Below, in pieces: positions 35,975-44,060 of a stretch of 64,000 nt of DNA. The notes under the pieces are model-generated. The model had not been told where the DNA came from. It saw nothing but the letters and a program-made list of their open reading frames with translations, and did no database searches. Each line of letters opens with the position of its first letter. Position 1 is the first letter of the stretch. The DNA is from Ulvibacter antarcticus (lineage in GTDB: Bacteria > Bacteroidota > Bacteroidia > Flavobacteriales > Flavobacteriaceae), in the NCBI RefSeq assembly GCF_003688405.1, contig NZ_REFC01000013.1, positions 186,001-250,000 of the forward strand, given 5' to 3'. Position numbers and translations under genes: made by a program.

Positions 35975-36017
35975 ATAATATTTTGCTAAATCGATTTAAA
36001 AACTAACTCATCGAATG

Positions 36018-36094
36018 AAACAAATAGTTTGTCAAATAAAACTAACTATTGGAAATATGGCGAATTGAAATACTAACATCTGCTTATACTTTTA
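36018..36094 (+). promoter_or_regulatory. Direct-repeat operator and promoter, curlin gene 4
   Basis: AAACAAAT at 36018 and AAACTAAC at 36039 are 21 bp apart. TTG at 36065-36067, a 19-base spacer and TACTTTTA at 36087-36094 form the promoter, with the -7 box 48 bp after the second repeat starts. Confidence 0.78.
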
Positions 36095-36135
36095 TGTTAG
36101 TTAATCAAACTAGTATTCATTTAAATCTTACAATT

Positions 36136-37755
36136 ATGAAAAATTTAATTTTAAGCGCGATAGCGCTACTGGCAACAACGGTGATGTTTGGACAGATCAC
36201 TACTTGGCAATCGGGAATCGGGAATACTGCTCAAGGTACTCAACTTAATGGAACAGTGCCGAATCCAAATGTATCCAATATGGATCAATGGGGGAATTTT
36301 AATTTTGTAGATACCTATCAAGATGGTGAAGGTAATTTTTCAGATACGGATCAAGGCAACTCGGTCGATCTAAGTAATAACAATACTATTGATGTCGATC
36401 AACTTGGTGACCACAACAAATCTTATGTTGAACAAATTGGTGATGACAACGATAGTTTTGTACTTCAGGAGGGAGATTACAATTTTTCAGATGTATATCA
36501 AAAGGGCGATGCGAATACAGCTTATCTCGATCAGTGGGGAGATAGAAATTCAAATAATCAAAATCAATTAGGCGATTCTAATAGTGCAGAAGCATATCAG
36601 TATGGTGACAAAAATAGCTCACAACTAGATCAGCAGGGCGACGATCATTCATCTTACACAAATCAAGAAGGAAATAAAAACAAAGCAGCTACAATTCAAC
36701 TTGGAGATAGTAATTTGGCGGATTTGAATCAAGAGGGTAATCAAAATGAAGGTGACATCTTTCAATCCGGAGATAGTAATTCGGCAGACTTACTACAACT
36801 AGGAAATAAAAATAAGGGATCCATAAGTCAAAATGGTGATGCAAATGCTGCTTATTCCCATCAAGAAGGAAATAAGAACAAAGCGAAAATGAACCAAACA
36901 GGAGACTCTAATGCGGCATCGTTAGGACAATTTGGCAACAATAACAACAGTGTGCTTTCACAAAGCGGAAATGCTAATTCGGCAGTATCGCTTCAGACTG
37001 GAAACACTAACAATTCTATCATTAATCAAAGTGGCAACAATAATTATGTATTATCAACTCAATCGAACAATAATAATAGATCAGAAATCGATCAGACTGG
37101 AAATCTTAATAGTGCGAGTCTGATGCAGAATGGGAAACAAAATGTTTCGGATATAGATCAGATTGGTGATTTCAATTATGTGGATGTAAAACAAACCGGC
37201 ATTAAAAATACAAACTTAAGTTATCAACAAGGAGATTTCAATTCAAATGGTGTTACTCAAACTGGAAACAAGAACGATAACTTTGTCGTTCAATTTGGTG
37301 ATGCTAACTCAAATACTATTACGCAGGCAGGAAAAAATAATGACAATACTTCATTACAAATAGGCGATTTCAATTTTAATCAAATAACTCAAACGGGTAA
37401 TAAAAACGATAGTGATGTTTTGCAACTAGGAGATTCCAATAAAAATAAAACCCAGCAATTAGGAAACAAAAACGTATCTGACGTGAGACAGTTTGGTGAC
37501 TTAAATTGTTCAGATGTTTATCAGTTAGGAAATAAAAATAATGCTATCGTTGATCAAACAGGAAATAGTAATACAGCTACCATAGATCAAAGAGGAAATA
37601 ATTTTACAGCTACAATAATTCAAACCCCAGGAGCTTTTAATAACACAGCAACAATTGAACAAGGTTCATTTTTTGGCCCTGTAGGACCTATTACAAGTAC
37701 AATAATCCAGAATGGAAGCAGCAATCTAGCTGTCGTTAAAACAAACCAATTATAA
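36136..37755 (+). CDS. Curlin-repeat secreted protein 4 (largest)
   Basis: The ATG at 36136 gives 539 residues with the signal MKNLILSAIALLATTVMFGQ. About 40 curlin-type 11-mers follow, the most in the locus. Typical units are LGDHNKSYVEQ, SGDSNSADLLQ, EGNKNKAKMNQ and LGDSNKNKTQQ. Residues about 140-300 are rich in near-identical GDSN/GNKN pairs, pointing to recent internal duplication. The N-terminal SCVEQ Cys seen in proteins 1, 2 and 5 is Tyr here (KSYVEQ). The late Cys is kept (FGDLNCSDVYQ). In-frame upstream codons were not used, since the signal begins at this Met. Confidence 0.9.
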   Translation: MKNLILSAIALLATTVMFGQITTWQSGIGNTAQGTQLNGTVPNPNVSNMDQWGNFNFVDTYQDGEGNFSDTDQGNSVDLSNNNTIDVDQLGDHNKSYVEQIGDDNDSFVLQEGDYNFSDVYQKGDANTAYLDQWGDRNSNNQNQLGDSNSAEAYQYGDKNSSQLDQQGDDHSSYTNQEGNKNKAATIQLGDSNLADLNQEGNQNEGDIFQSGDSNSADLLQLGNKNKGSISQNGDANAAYSHQEGNKNKAKMNQTGDSNAASLGQFGNNNNSVLSQSGNANSAVSLQTGNTNNSIINQSGNNNYVLSTQSNNNNRSEIDQTGNLNSASLMQNGKQNVSDIDQIGDFNYVDVKQTGIKNTNLSYQQGDFNSNGVTQTGNKNDNFVVQFGDANSNTITQAGKNNDNTSLQIGDFNFNQITQTGNKNDSDVLQLGDSNKNKTQQLGNKNVSDVRQFGDLNCSDVYQLGNKNNAIVDQTGNSNTATIDQRGNNFTATIIQTPGAFNNTATIEQGSFFGPVGPITSTIIQNGSSNLAVVKTNQL

Positions 37756-37786
37756 GTAAAATTTTAATTTACGCTTGCTAGTTTTG

Positions 37787-37833
37787 AAAAACACCGATCA
37801 ATTTGGGAGAGATGAGAGGTGTTTTTCTTTTTT
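37787..37833 (+). terminator. Terminator after curlin gene 4 (copy 3 of 3)
   Basis: AAAAACACC (37787-37795) pairs with GGTGTTTTT (37818-37826), followed by a T-run. Confidence 0.88.
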
Positions 37834-37854
37834 AGTTTTTTGCTTCATCGGCTC

Positions 37855-37931
37855 AAAGTGTCCGTTCATTGAATGTAACTCACTGTTAGTTAGATGTTAC
37901 CTTGAAATTTAAAGAAGTGCGCTTACATTTG
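37855..37931 (+). promoter_or_regulatory. Direct-repeat operator and promoter, curlin gene 5
   Basis: AAAGTGTC at 37855 and TAACTCAC at 37876 are 21 bp apart. TTG at 37902-37904, 19 bases and a consensus TACATTTG at 37924-37931 form the promoter, with the -7 box 48 bp after the second repeat starts. The half-sites are the most degenerate of the set, while the promoter is the closest to consensus. Confidence 0.6.
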
Positions 37932-37977
37932 GATTATCAATAAAAAATCAATTATTAATATTTAAAACCTCTTCCAA

Positions 37978-39168
37978 ATGAAAAATTCAATCTTATGCGC
38001 AGCAGCGCTTTTAATCGGAACCGCGGGAATCGCACAATTAAACATAGCCAACATAGTACAAACTGGCTTGAACAATAACTCCAACAATGTTCAGAATGGA
38101 GTTTATAATGAAATTAAAGTGATTCAAAACGGAAATTCAAATAACAGTTTAATCGCTCAGAACGGAACCAATAACTTTTCTTGTGTAGAGCAAGATGGCG
38201 ATTGGAACTATAGCGAAGTCGATCAAACAGGTAATTACAATTCGAACGTAGGACTTCAACAAGGAGATTTAAACTTTTCAGATGTTGATCAGGATGGTGA
38301 TAACAATAATGCAGATTTCGACCAACTAGGAAATCAGAATGCAAACGCTCAGAATCAATTAGGAGACAATAACGATTCTCAAGTTTATAGCGATGGCAAT
38401 ATGAATGCAACAGCTACAGATCAACAAGGAGATAGTAATTCTGCTTTTGTCTACCAGGATGGTAATCAAAATGTTGGTGACATCGCCCAGAGCGGAGATA
38501 GTAATCTCGGTTATATTTATCAGGATGGTAATAAAAATTCTGGGGATATAGAACAATCAGGAGACTCTAACCAAGCTGAAATACTACAATTTGGAAATAG
38601 AAATGCTTCTGCTGTAACTCAAACAGGTGATGCTAATTTTGCTGTAACAATTCAGACTGATAGAAGAAATGTATCAAATGTAGAGCAAACAGGAGATGGT
38701 AATTTTGCCTTCGTCCAACAAGATGGTAGACGAAACAGCTCAGATATTAATCAAACAGGTGATGGCAATTATTCTACTGTTTCTCAAACGGGAAGAAAAA
38801 ATGTCAACTATAATTCTCAGCAAGGAAATTATAACTCGAATGATATCACACAAATTGGAAGACGTAATGACAGTTATGTATTACAATTAGGAGATTACAA
38901 CAAAAATACTACTGTACAAGATGGAATCAACAACGATTCAGATGTATATCAAATTGGAGATGGAAATTGTTCAGATGTATTCCAGGATGGGAATAACAAT
39001 GTAGGCTTAACAGTACAAGTAGGAAATAATCACATTGCAAATATTCATCAAACAGGAAATGGAAATAATGCAACCATTGGTCAGCTAGGAGGAACACCTT
39101 TCAATACAACCATTACTCAAACCGGCGGAGGGAATCTAACCAAGATCAACCAAAACGGAAGCTTTTAA
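37978..39168 (+). CDS. Curlin-repeat secreted protein 5
   Basis: The 396-residue protein has the signal MKNSILCAAALLIGTAGIAQ and about 33 curlin-type units, for example DGDWNYSEVDQ, QGDSNSAFVYQ, SGDSNLGYIYQ and TGDGNYSTVSQ. Cys69 is in NFSCVEQ and a late Cys in IGDGNCSDVFQ. Its central units alternate GD(S/G)N with GNxN or GRRN, so basic residues stack on alternate rungs. The last two units are Thr/Gly rich (LGGTPFNTTITQ). It has its own promoter and terminator. Confidence 0.9.
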   Translation: MKNSILCAAALLIGTAGIAQLNIANIVQTGLNNNSNNVQNGVYNEIKVIQNGNSNNSLIAQNGTNNFSCVEQDGDWNYSEVDQTGNYNSNVGLQQGDLNFSDVDQDGDNNNADFDQLGNQNANAQNQLGDNNDSQVYSDGNMNATATDQQGDSNSAFVYQDGNQNVGDIAQSGDSNLGYIYQDGNKNSGDIEQSGDSNQAEILQFGNRNASAVTQTGDANFAVTIQTDRRNVSNVEQTGDGNFAFVQQDGRRNSSDINQTGDGNYSTVSQTGRKNVNYNSQQGNYNSNDITQIGRRNDSYVLQLGDYNKNTTVQDGINNDSDVYQIGDGNCSDVFQDGNNNVGLTVQVGNNHIANIHQTGNGNNATIGQLGGTPFNTTITQTGGGNLTKINQNGSF

Positions 39169-39199
39169 TAAATTTAGTTACTTATTGTTTTAATTCAGA

Positions 39200-39237
39200 A
39201 AAAACCTTTCAGTATTCCACACTACTGAAAGGTTTTT
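39200..39237 (+). terminator. Rho-independent terminator after curlin gene 5
   Basis: AAAAACCTTTCAGTA (39200-39214) pairs with TACTGAAAGGTTTTT (39223-39237) around an 8-base loop. Confidence 0.9.
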
Positions 39238-39390
39238 CTAAGTAATAAAAAAGCCATATAATATCATAATTCAACTGCGATAAAGAGTTAATAATGAAGT
39301 TTATAGCGTAAAAGCTGAATTAGGTCGAATAGTTACTGTAAAGAATTCAGATTTGATTACCTTATTAAAATTGTAAATGATTTTTATGTT

Positions 39391-40194
39391 ATGAAATCAC
39401 AATTACTCATCCTGTCCATCTTCCTTTCAGTGTTCATTTCGTACGCTCAAGTAGGAATTAATACAGTCTCGCCCAATGCAACCTTGCAGATAAATGCGAC
39501 AAATAGTTCCTCACCCGGTCGTAGCGACGGGATACTTATTCCAAGAGTGGATAATTTTTCTGTTATAGAGCCTTTACCCGCCCAGGATGGTATGTTGATT
39601 TTTGTTTCCGGAGATGGAACCCCCGAAAAAGGATTTTACTATTGGGATTCAAATCAGTCGACATGGATTCCCCTTAATCGCAAACGACATTATGTGGGTG
39701 AATTATATGAAGGCGGAATTGTTTATCACGTAGACGAAGACGGACAGCACGGATTAATCGCTAGTTTAAACGACCTGGGAAGTAGTGTTTCCTGGGGACT
39801 TTCAGGAGTTGACGTGAACAATTGTGAAGATTTTATCGACGGAGCGACAAACACAGCTTCTATTATTTCGGCGGGCGGACCTGCTGGTTCGGCTGCTGGT
39901 CTATGTAATGCATACGCTGCCGGAGGATTTACAGACTGGTACCTACCAGCCTTGATAGAATTAAAACAAATGGCAGATGCACTCGTTACCATAAATCCAA
40001 TACTGATAAATGATGGGAACCCTTTAACCGTTCCTGTTGACGTAGGTGGAACTGCATCTACAAGTGGCTTTTATTGGTCTTCGACCGAAGGAAATGCAAC
40101 TTTTGCGAGAAATTACACCTTTACATATTTTGATGCAAATTCAAGTCAGAAGTGGCAAACAGTCAATCGAGTTCGAGCAATCCGGTCTTTTTAA
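39391..40194 (+). CDS. Exported DUF1566 protein inside the curlin locus
   Basis: The 267-residue protein has a signal peptide (MKSQLLILSIFLSVFISYAQ), an N-terminal VGINTVSPNATLQIN segment typical of Bacteroidetes surface and tail-fibre-like proteins, and a C-terminal DUF1566 (Lcl-type) domain with GGIVYHVDEDGQHGLIAS, WYLPALIELKQM and FYWSSTEGN. DUF1566 modules occur in adhesins. It lies between curlin genes 5 and 7, but its upstream region lacks the 21/48-bp operator layout, so it may be regulated separately. A surface-adhesion role alongside the amyloids is inference. Confidence 0.82.
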   Translation: MKSQLLILSIFLSVFISYAQVGINTVSPNATLQINATNSSSPGRSDGILIPRVDNFSVIEPLPAQDGMLIFVSGDGTPEKGFYYWDSNQSTWIPLNRKRHYVGELYEGGIVYHVDEDGQHGLIASLNDLGSSVSWGLSGVDVNNCEDFIDGATNTASIISAGGPAGSAAGLCNAYAAGGFTDWYLPALIELKQMADALVTINPILINDGNPLTVPVDVGGTASTSGFYWSSTEGNATFARNYTFTYFDANSSQKWQTVNRVRAIRSF

Positions 40195-40236
40195 AACGGG
40201 TAATAAATTGGTATTATAAAATTCGTACATTGCATG

Positions 40237-40313
40237 AAAGTAAACTTTTGTTGCACGAAACATACTATTTCGTAAATTAGTGTTTTAAACAAATCTTATC
40301 CTTAGTAGTTTTA
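40237..40313 (+). promoter_or_regulatory. Direct-repeat operator and promoter, curlin gene 7 operon
   Basis: AAAGTAAA at 40237 and AAACATAC at 40258 are 21 bp apart, and TAGTTTTA at 40306-40313 starts 48 bp after the second. The preceding bases ATTGCATG resemble ATTGAATG at the other copies. The start codon is at 40504, so the leader would be about 185 nt, much longer than at the other genes. It contains the small inverted repeat AATTTTTC/GAAAAATT near 40437-40466. Confidence 0.65.
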
Positions 40314-40503
40314 CTTCTGAAGTTCCCTATTGAAGTGTAACTATTGGCAGAAAGGAAATTCAGCAGTAATCCCCTTTTTAATCATTTTTAGTAAGTGTTT
40401 GGTCTTTCAGAATATATGAAAGTTCATCGCTATTAAAATTTTTCAAAAAAAACAATGAAAAATTAATTCATTAAAAAGAAGTGGAACTATAAATTTTAAA
40501 ATT

Positions 40504-41226
40504 ATGAGAAGTATTACACTAAGCGCATTAGCGCTGATTACGGGAATTTCAATGTTTGGACAAGCTAACACAAGTTCGGTGGTACAAATAGGAATTGGTA
40601 ATATCGCTGCGATTAATCAAATTGGAACTAATCATGAATCTTACATTGAGCAATATGGAGATAATAATGATGCGGATGTATATCAGGAAGGCGACAACAA
40701 TTTTAGCGAGGTCATTCAGGAAGGAGATGAGAATATTAGTGATACTGATCAGGTCGGTAATAATAATACTAGTTTGGTCTCTATTGTAGATAATATAAAC
40801 CCAGGTGCTACAAATAGTAATTATACCGAAGTCACTCAAATTGGGAATGATAATTTTGCACAGGTAGATCAAAATTGCGCATTTAATGAAGCTTTTGTAT
40901 TCCAATGTGGAGATGATAACTATGTGAAAACAGTTCAAACCCATGGAGACACTAATTATCTATGGATTTATATAAAGGGTGATAGTAACAAAGTCTTTGT
41001 TTGGCAGGAGGGTGAACCCGGAACCGATAGAAATATATCATTTAGTACGGCAGTAGGCAATTTTAACTGTCAAGACATTTATCAATTTGGGCATCAAAAC
41101 TATTCCTCAATAAATCAACAAGGAAATTTTAATACAACATTGTCCAGTCAAATAGGACAATTTCATAATTCTATTGTAGACCAGATAGGAGATTTTAATT
41201 TGACTGTTGTCAATCAAACAAACTAA
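40504..41226 (+). CDS. Curlin-repeat secreted protein, last of locus (minor form)
   Basis: The 240-residue protein has the signal MRSITLSALALITGISMFGQ and about 16 curlin-type units, some broken by insertions (VSIVDNINPGATNSNYTEVTQ and EGEPGTDRNISFSTAVGNFN). It has three Cys, including NCAFNEAFVFQCGDDN and VGNFNCQDIYQ. Shorter and less regular than the other five, it could act as a nucleator or cap as CsgB does for CsgA, which is inference. The sensor kinase starts 38 bases after its stop with no terminator between, so it probably leads the regulatory operon. It is called number 7 here because the deleted unit counts as a sixth promoter-bearing position. Confidence 0.85.
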   Translation: MRSITLSALALITGISMFGQANTSSVVQIGIGNIAAINQIGTNHESYIEQYGDNNDADVYQEGDNNFSEVIQEGDENISDTDQVGNNNTSLVSIVDNINPGATNSNYTEVTQIGNDNFAQVDQNCAFNEAFVFQCGDDNYVKTVQTHGDTNYLWIYIKGDSNKVFVWQEGEPGTDRNISFSTAVGNFNCQDIYQFGHQNYSSINQQGNFNTTLSSQIGQFHNSIVDQIGDFNLTVVNQTN

Positions 41227-41264
41227 TAACCAAATATGTCTTGCTCTAATAAATTCCCATCGTC

Positions 41265-44060
41265 ATGAACTTAAAACACTACATATCGACTTTACTTTTA
41301 GGCCTGATCTGTAGTTTTTGCTTTTCTCAGAATTATATTAATTATTCCGAGAAAGATGGCCTGGCAAGTAATAAAGTGTATAGAATTACCCAAGATCATA
41401 AAGGCTTTATTTGGTTTATCACAGACAAAGGAATTAGTAAGTTCGATGGTACCACTTTTAAAAACTTTACAAGAAACGAAGGGTTGCCGTTAAATGAGAT
41501 CATCCGATTTAGAATTACACCCAACAACAGATTTTGGTATTTTTCCAGAAGCAAGGAGCTTGGTTATATCGAAAATGATAAAATTTATCACTTTGATGCA
41601 GACGATGGTATTACGATGCGTCCGGACCAAGGGATTAATCAATCTGGAAACGATATTTCATTTTTAGGGGAATATCAAAATTATCATTTTGACAAAACTA
41701 CTTGGAGATCTGAGGATCAAAATAATGAAAATTTCAAACTTTTAAACAGAGAAGTTTTTTATATAAAAGATAAAAAAAGTGCGCGCTTAGAAGATTCTAT
41801 CGGAAACAAATTGCATACGTTTGATACTATTCCCGCTATCCGACAGGCTTATCAGTTAAATGATTCGCTCTTTGGGGTTCTTACCAATAAACGTTACGAA
41901 TTGTTTAATTTAAACACAAAACAGCTTACTACAGGAGAGTTCTCTCCCTCGCAGAATCCTACATTTGTTTCACTGGACTTTCATTGGGTCAACAACCGAC
42001 TTCAACTTGTAGTTGGTGGATATCTTTATTGTTTTAATGAGAATTTGGAAGTGGCAGCGGTTCAAAACAGCCCACCTCAGTTGAAAACTACTTTTAGTTT
42101 TAAAGACAGAGATGGATTTACCTGGTGTGCCACAACAGAGCATGGAGTTTTTAAGCTTCCGAAGGAATACAACAATATGTCTTCTTTTTTTAATGGAAAG
42201 TCAATATCAAAAATCACAAAAGCTAAGAACACAATCTATGTTGGAGTGAAGGGAGATGGCGTGTATAAATTTGATACTAATATTCCCAATTTATGGGTTA
42301 AGGAACCAAAACCATTATACAATGTAAATGAAATTAATAACACAATTTATTATAGCTTCGGAAGTCATTACGTTGCAGAAAGCAAAGGGCGTACTAAGTC
42401 AAAAGTAGACGACAAAGATTATTATGCTGCGGGTATGTTGAAGTACAATGATATCTATTTTTCTGAAGGATGTTCAATGGTCTTTCGAATGAGCGATGAT
42501 CTTTCAAGTAGAAAAAGATTTAAAGGTCATAAATTCTATCAAGGGTTATTTAAAGATAGGGACTCTCTCTTCACTTTTAGCTATAATAATATGTTGTATT
42601 ATGACAATGCGAAGAAGCTTTTTGTGCCCTATCGTAGTGAACAAATTGGGAGAAGATTAATGAGTCATTCAGCCATAGAAAACACCACTTTTATTGGTAC
42701 AGAAGGAGATGGGCTCTACGGATTTAAGAACGGAAAACTTTTCAAATTAGTCAAAAATGACTTGGCTGTAGTGTCAAGTATCGGAATTGAAAATGAAAAC
42801 TCTATTTGGGTAGTTTCCGAAGGTGTATTACTGCATTATTATAAAACCGAAGCGAACGAATTCGCTAAAAAAGAACATCACTATTTAAGCGGTTATCCCA
42901 CCAATAATTTAACTCAGGTCTTTTTCGATAAGGAGAAATTATACTTGGGTTCGACATTAGGATTGACAGTAATTGACAAAAAAGATATAGAAGAATCTAT
43001 TGATTTTGAAGTGTATTTGAAGGATGTTCAACTTAATGGTGAAAAACAGTTCAAAGATTCGTTAGAATATGTGTACGCAGCCGACATGAGTTTAAACCTT
43101 AAGTTTTGGTCGATGAATTATTACGATACAAAAAACACAACCTATCAATATCGTTTGGCACCTATTCAAAATAATTGGACCAGTACCGCATCTGGAGAGG
43201 TTAATCTTTTCGACTTACAACCCGATTCCTATACCTTGCAACTCAAGGTCGATCAAAGCGACACAAGTAAGACTTTGTCTATTCCAATAAAGGTTATTCC
43301 AAGATGGTGGCAAACTAGTATGTTTTTAGTATTAGCCTTTTTATCAGGAGCATGTTTGGTTGGATTTGTTATTTGGAATATAGTTAAATACGAACGTGCA
43401 ATAAAATTAAAAAAATTAATACGAGAAAAGCAATTAGCACAAATACAATTGAAAGCACTTAGATCGCAAATGAATCCACACTTTGTGTTTAATTCCCTTG
43501 CAGCCATACAGTACTATATCAATGAGAATGATTTTAGATCTTCTGAAAAGTATTTGGTAAAGTTCTCTAGATTAATTCGCACTTTTTTCGAAATGTCAAA
43601 GGAAAACGAGATAAGCATAGAAAGTGAAGTATCCTTGCTAGCAAATTATTTGGACGTAGAGAAACTTCGTTTTAGAAATAAATTTGACTATATAATTGAC
43701 ATTGACCCAAATCTAGATAAATGGAAAAATAAAATTCCTACTATGTTACTTCAGCCTATTGTTGAAAACGCAGTCAACCATGGTGTTTTTAATATGGAAG
43801 ACAAAGGTCTTATTGCTATAAAATTCAGAAAATTATCACAAGATCAATTAGACGTTTCTATTTCTGATGATGGAGTAGGATTCAAGAAAACAGAGAAATT
43901 AGAAAATATAGGGAGAACCAAATCTTCAAATGTATTGAGAGATAGATTGTATTATTTGAATAAGAGTAGATTTTGGAGAATCGAATATAGCACCAAGGAA
44001 GCATTTCCGGAGCGTGAGAATAAAGGCAATGTTTCAACTTTTACCTTAAGAACTCTATAA
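41265..44060 (+). CDS. Propeller/Y_Y_Y sensor histidine kinase (LytS-type core)
   Basis: The 931-residue inner-membrane kinase has a signal peptide (to about residue 22), a periplasmic two-component-regulator propeller (GFIWFITDKGISKFDGTTFKN is a classic blade), and a Y_Y_Y domain (about 600-680, YQYRLAPIQNNW). One transmembrane helix follows (about 690-712), then a short coiled linker and a His_kinase/HATPase core. The phospho-acceptor is His739 in SQMNPHFVFNSL, the N-box is LLQPIVENAVNHGV and the G-box is DDGVGF. It should sense an extracellular or periplasmic signal and phosphorylate the LytTR regulator that starts one base before its stop ends. Confidence 0.93.
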   Translation: MNLKHYISTLLLGLICSFCFSQNYINYSEKDGLASNKVYRITQDHKGFIWFITDKGISKFDGTTFKNFTRNEGLPLNEIIRFRITPNNRFWYFSRSKELGYIENDKIYHFDADDGITMRPDQGINQSGNDISFLGEYQNYHFDKTTWRSEDQNNENFKLLNREVFYIKDKKSARLEDSIGNKLHTFDTIPAIRQAYQLNDSLFGVLTNKRYELFNLNTKQLTTGEFSPSQNPTFVSLDFHWVNNRLQLVVGGYLYCFNENLEVAAVQNSPPQLKTTFSFKDRDGFTWCATTEHGVFKLPKEYNNMSSFFNGKSISKITKAKNTIYVGVKGDGVYKFDTNIPNLWVKEPKPLYNVNEINNTIYYSFGSHYVAESKGRTKSKVDDKDYYAAGMLKYNDIYFSEGCSMVFRMSDDLSSRKRFKGHKFYQGLFKDRDSLFTFSYNNMLYYDNAKKLFVPYRSEQIGRRLMSHSAIENTTFIGTEGDGLYGFKNGKLFKLVKNDLAVVSSIGIENENSIWVVSEGVLLHYYKTEANEFAKKEHHYLSGYPTNNLTQVFFDKEKLYLGSTLGLTVIDKKDIEESIDFEVYLKDVQLNGEKQFKDSLEYVYAADMSLNLKFWSMNYYDTKNTTYQYRLAPIQNNWTSTASGEVNLFDLQPDSYTLQLKVDQSDTSKTLSIPIKVIPRWWQTSMFLVLAFLSGACLVGFVIWNIVKYERAIKLKKLIREKQLAQIQLKALRSQMNPHFVFNSLAAIQYYINENDFRSSEKYLVKFSRLIRTFFEMSKENEISIESEVSLLANYLDVEKLRFRNKFDYIIDIDPNLDKWKNKIPTMLLQPIVENAVNHGVFNMEDKGLIAIKFRKLSQDQLDVSISDDGVGFKKTEKLENIGRTKSSNVLRDRLYYLNKSRFWRIEYSTKEAFPERENKGNVSTFTLRTL

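Noticed and set aside
34668-38890. Several 60-100 codon frames on both strands inside curlin genes
   Set aside because: They are shadows of repetitive coding sequence in other frames, with no start context or family resemblance.
33562-39168. Periodic 33-bp DNA repeats that could suggest a CRISPR or minisatellite
   Set aside because: The period equals 11 codons of open reading frames, units differ at third positions and there are no constant repeats with unique spacers. The repetition is at protein level.
39169-39390. Search for the 21/48-bp operator before the DUF1566 gene
   Set aside because: A -7-like TACCTTAT at 39358 has only an A-run 48 bp upstream and nothing at the 21-bp position. 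I treat this as a negative.
32211-41226. Gly/Asn/Asp-rich repeats read as RTX or ice-binding repeats
   Set aside because: The RTX nonapeptide GGxGxDxUx is absent, and the TxT ladder of ice-binding solenoids is absent. The spacing of Gln, Gly and Asn fits curlin.
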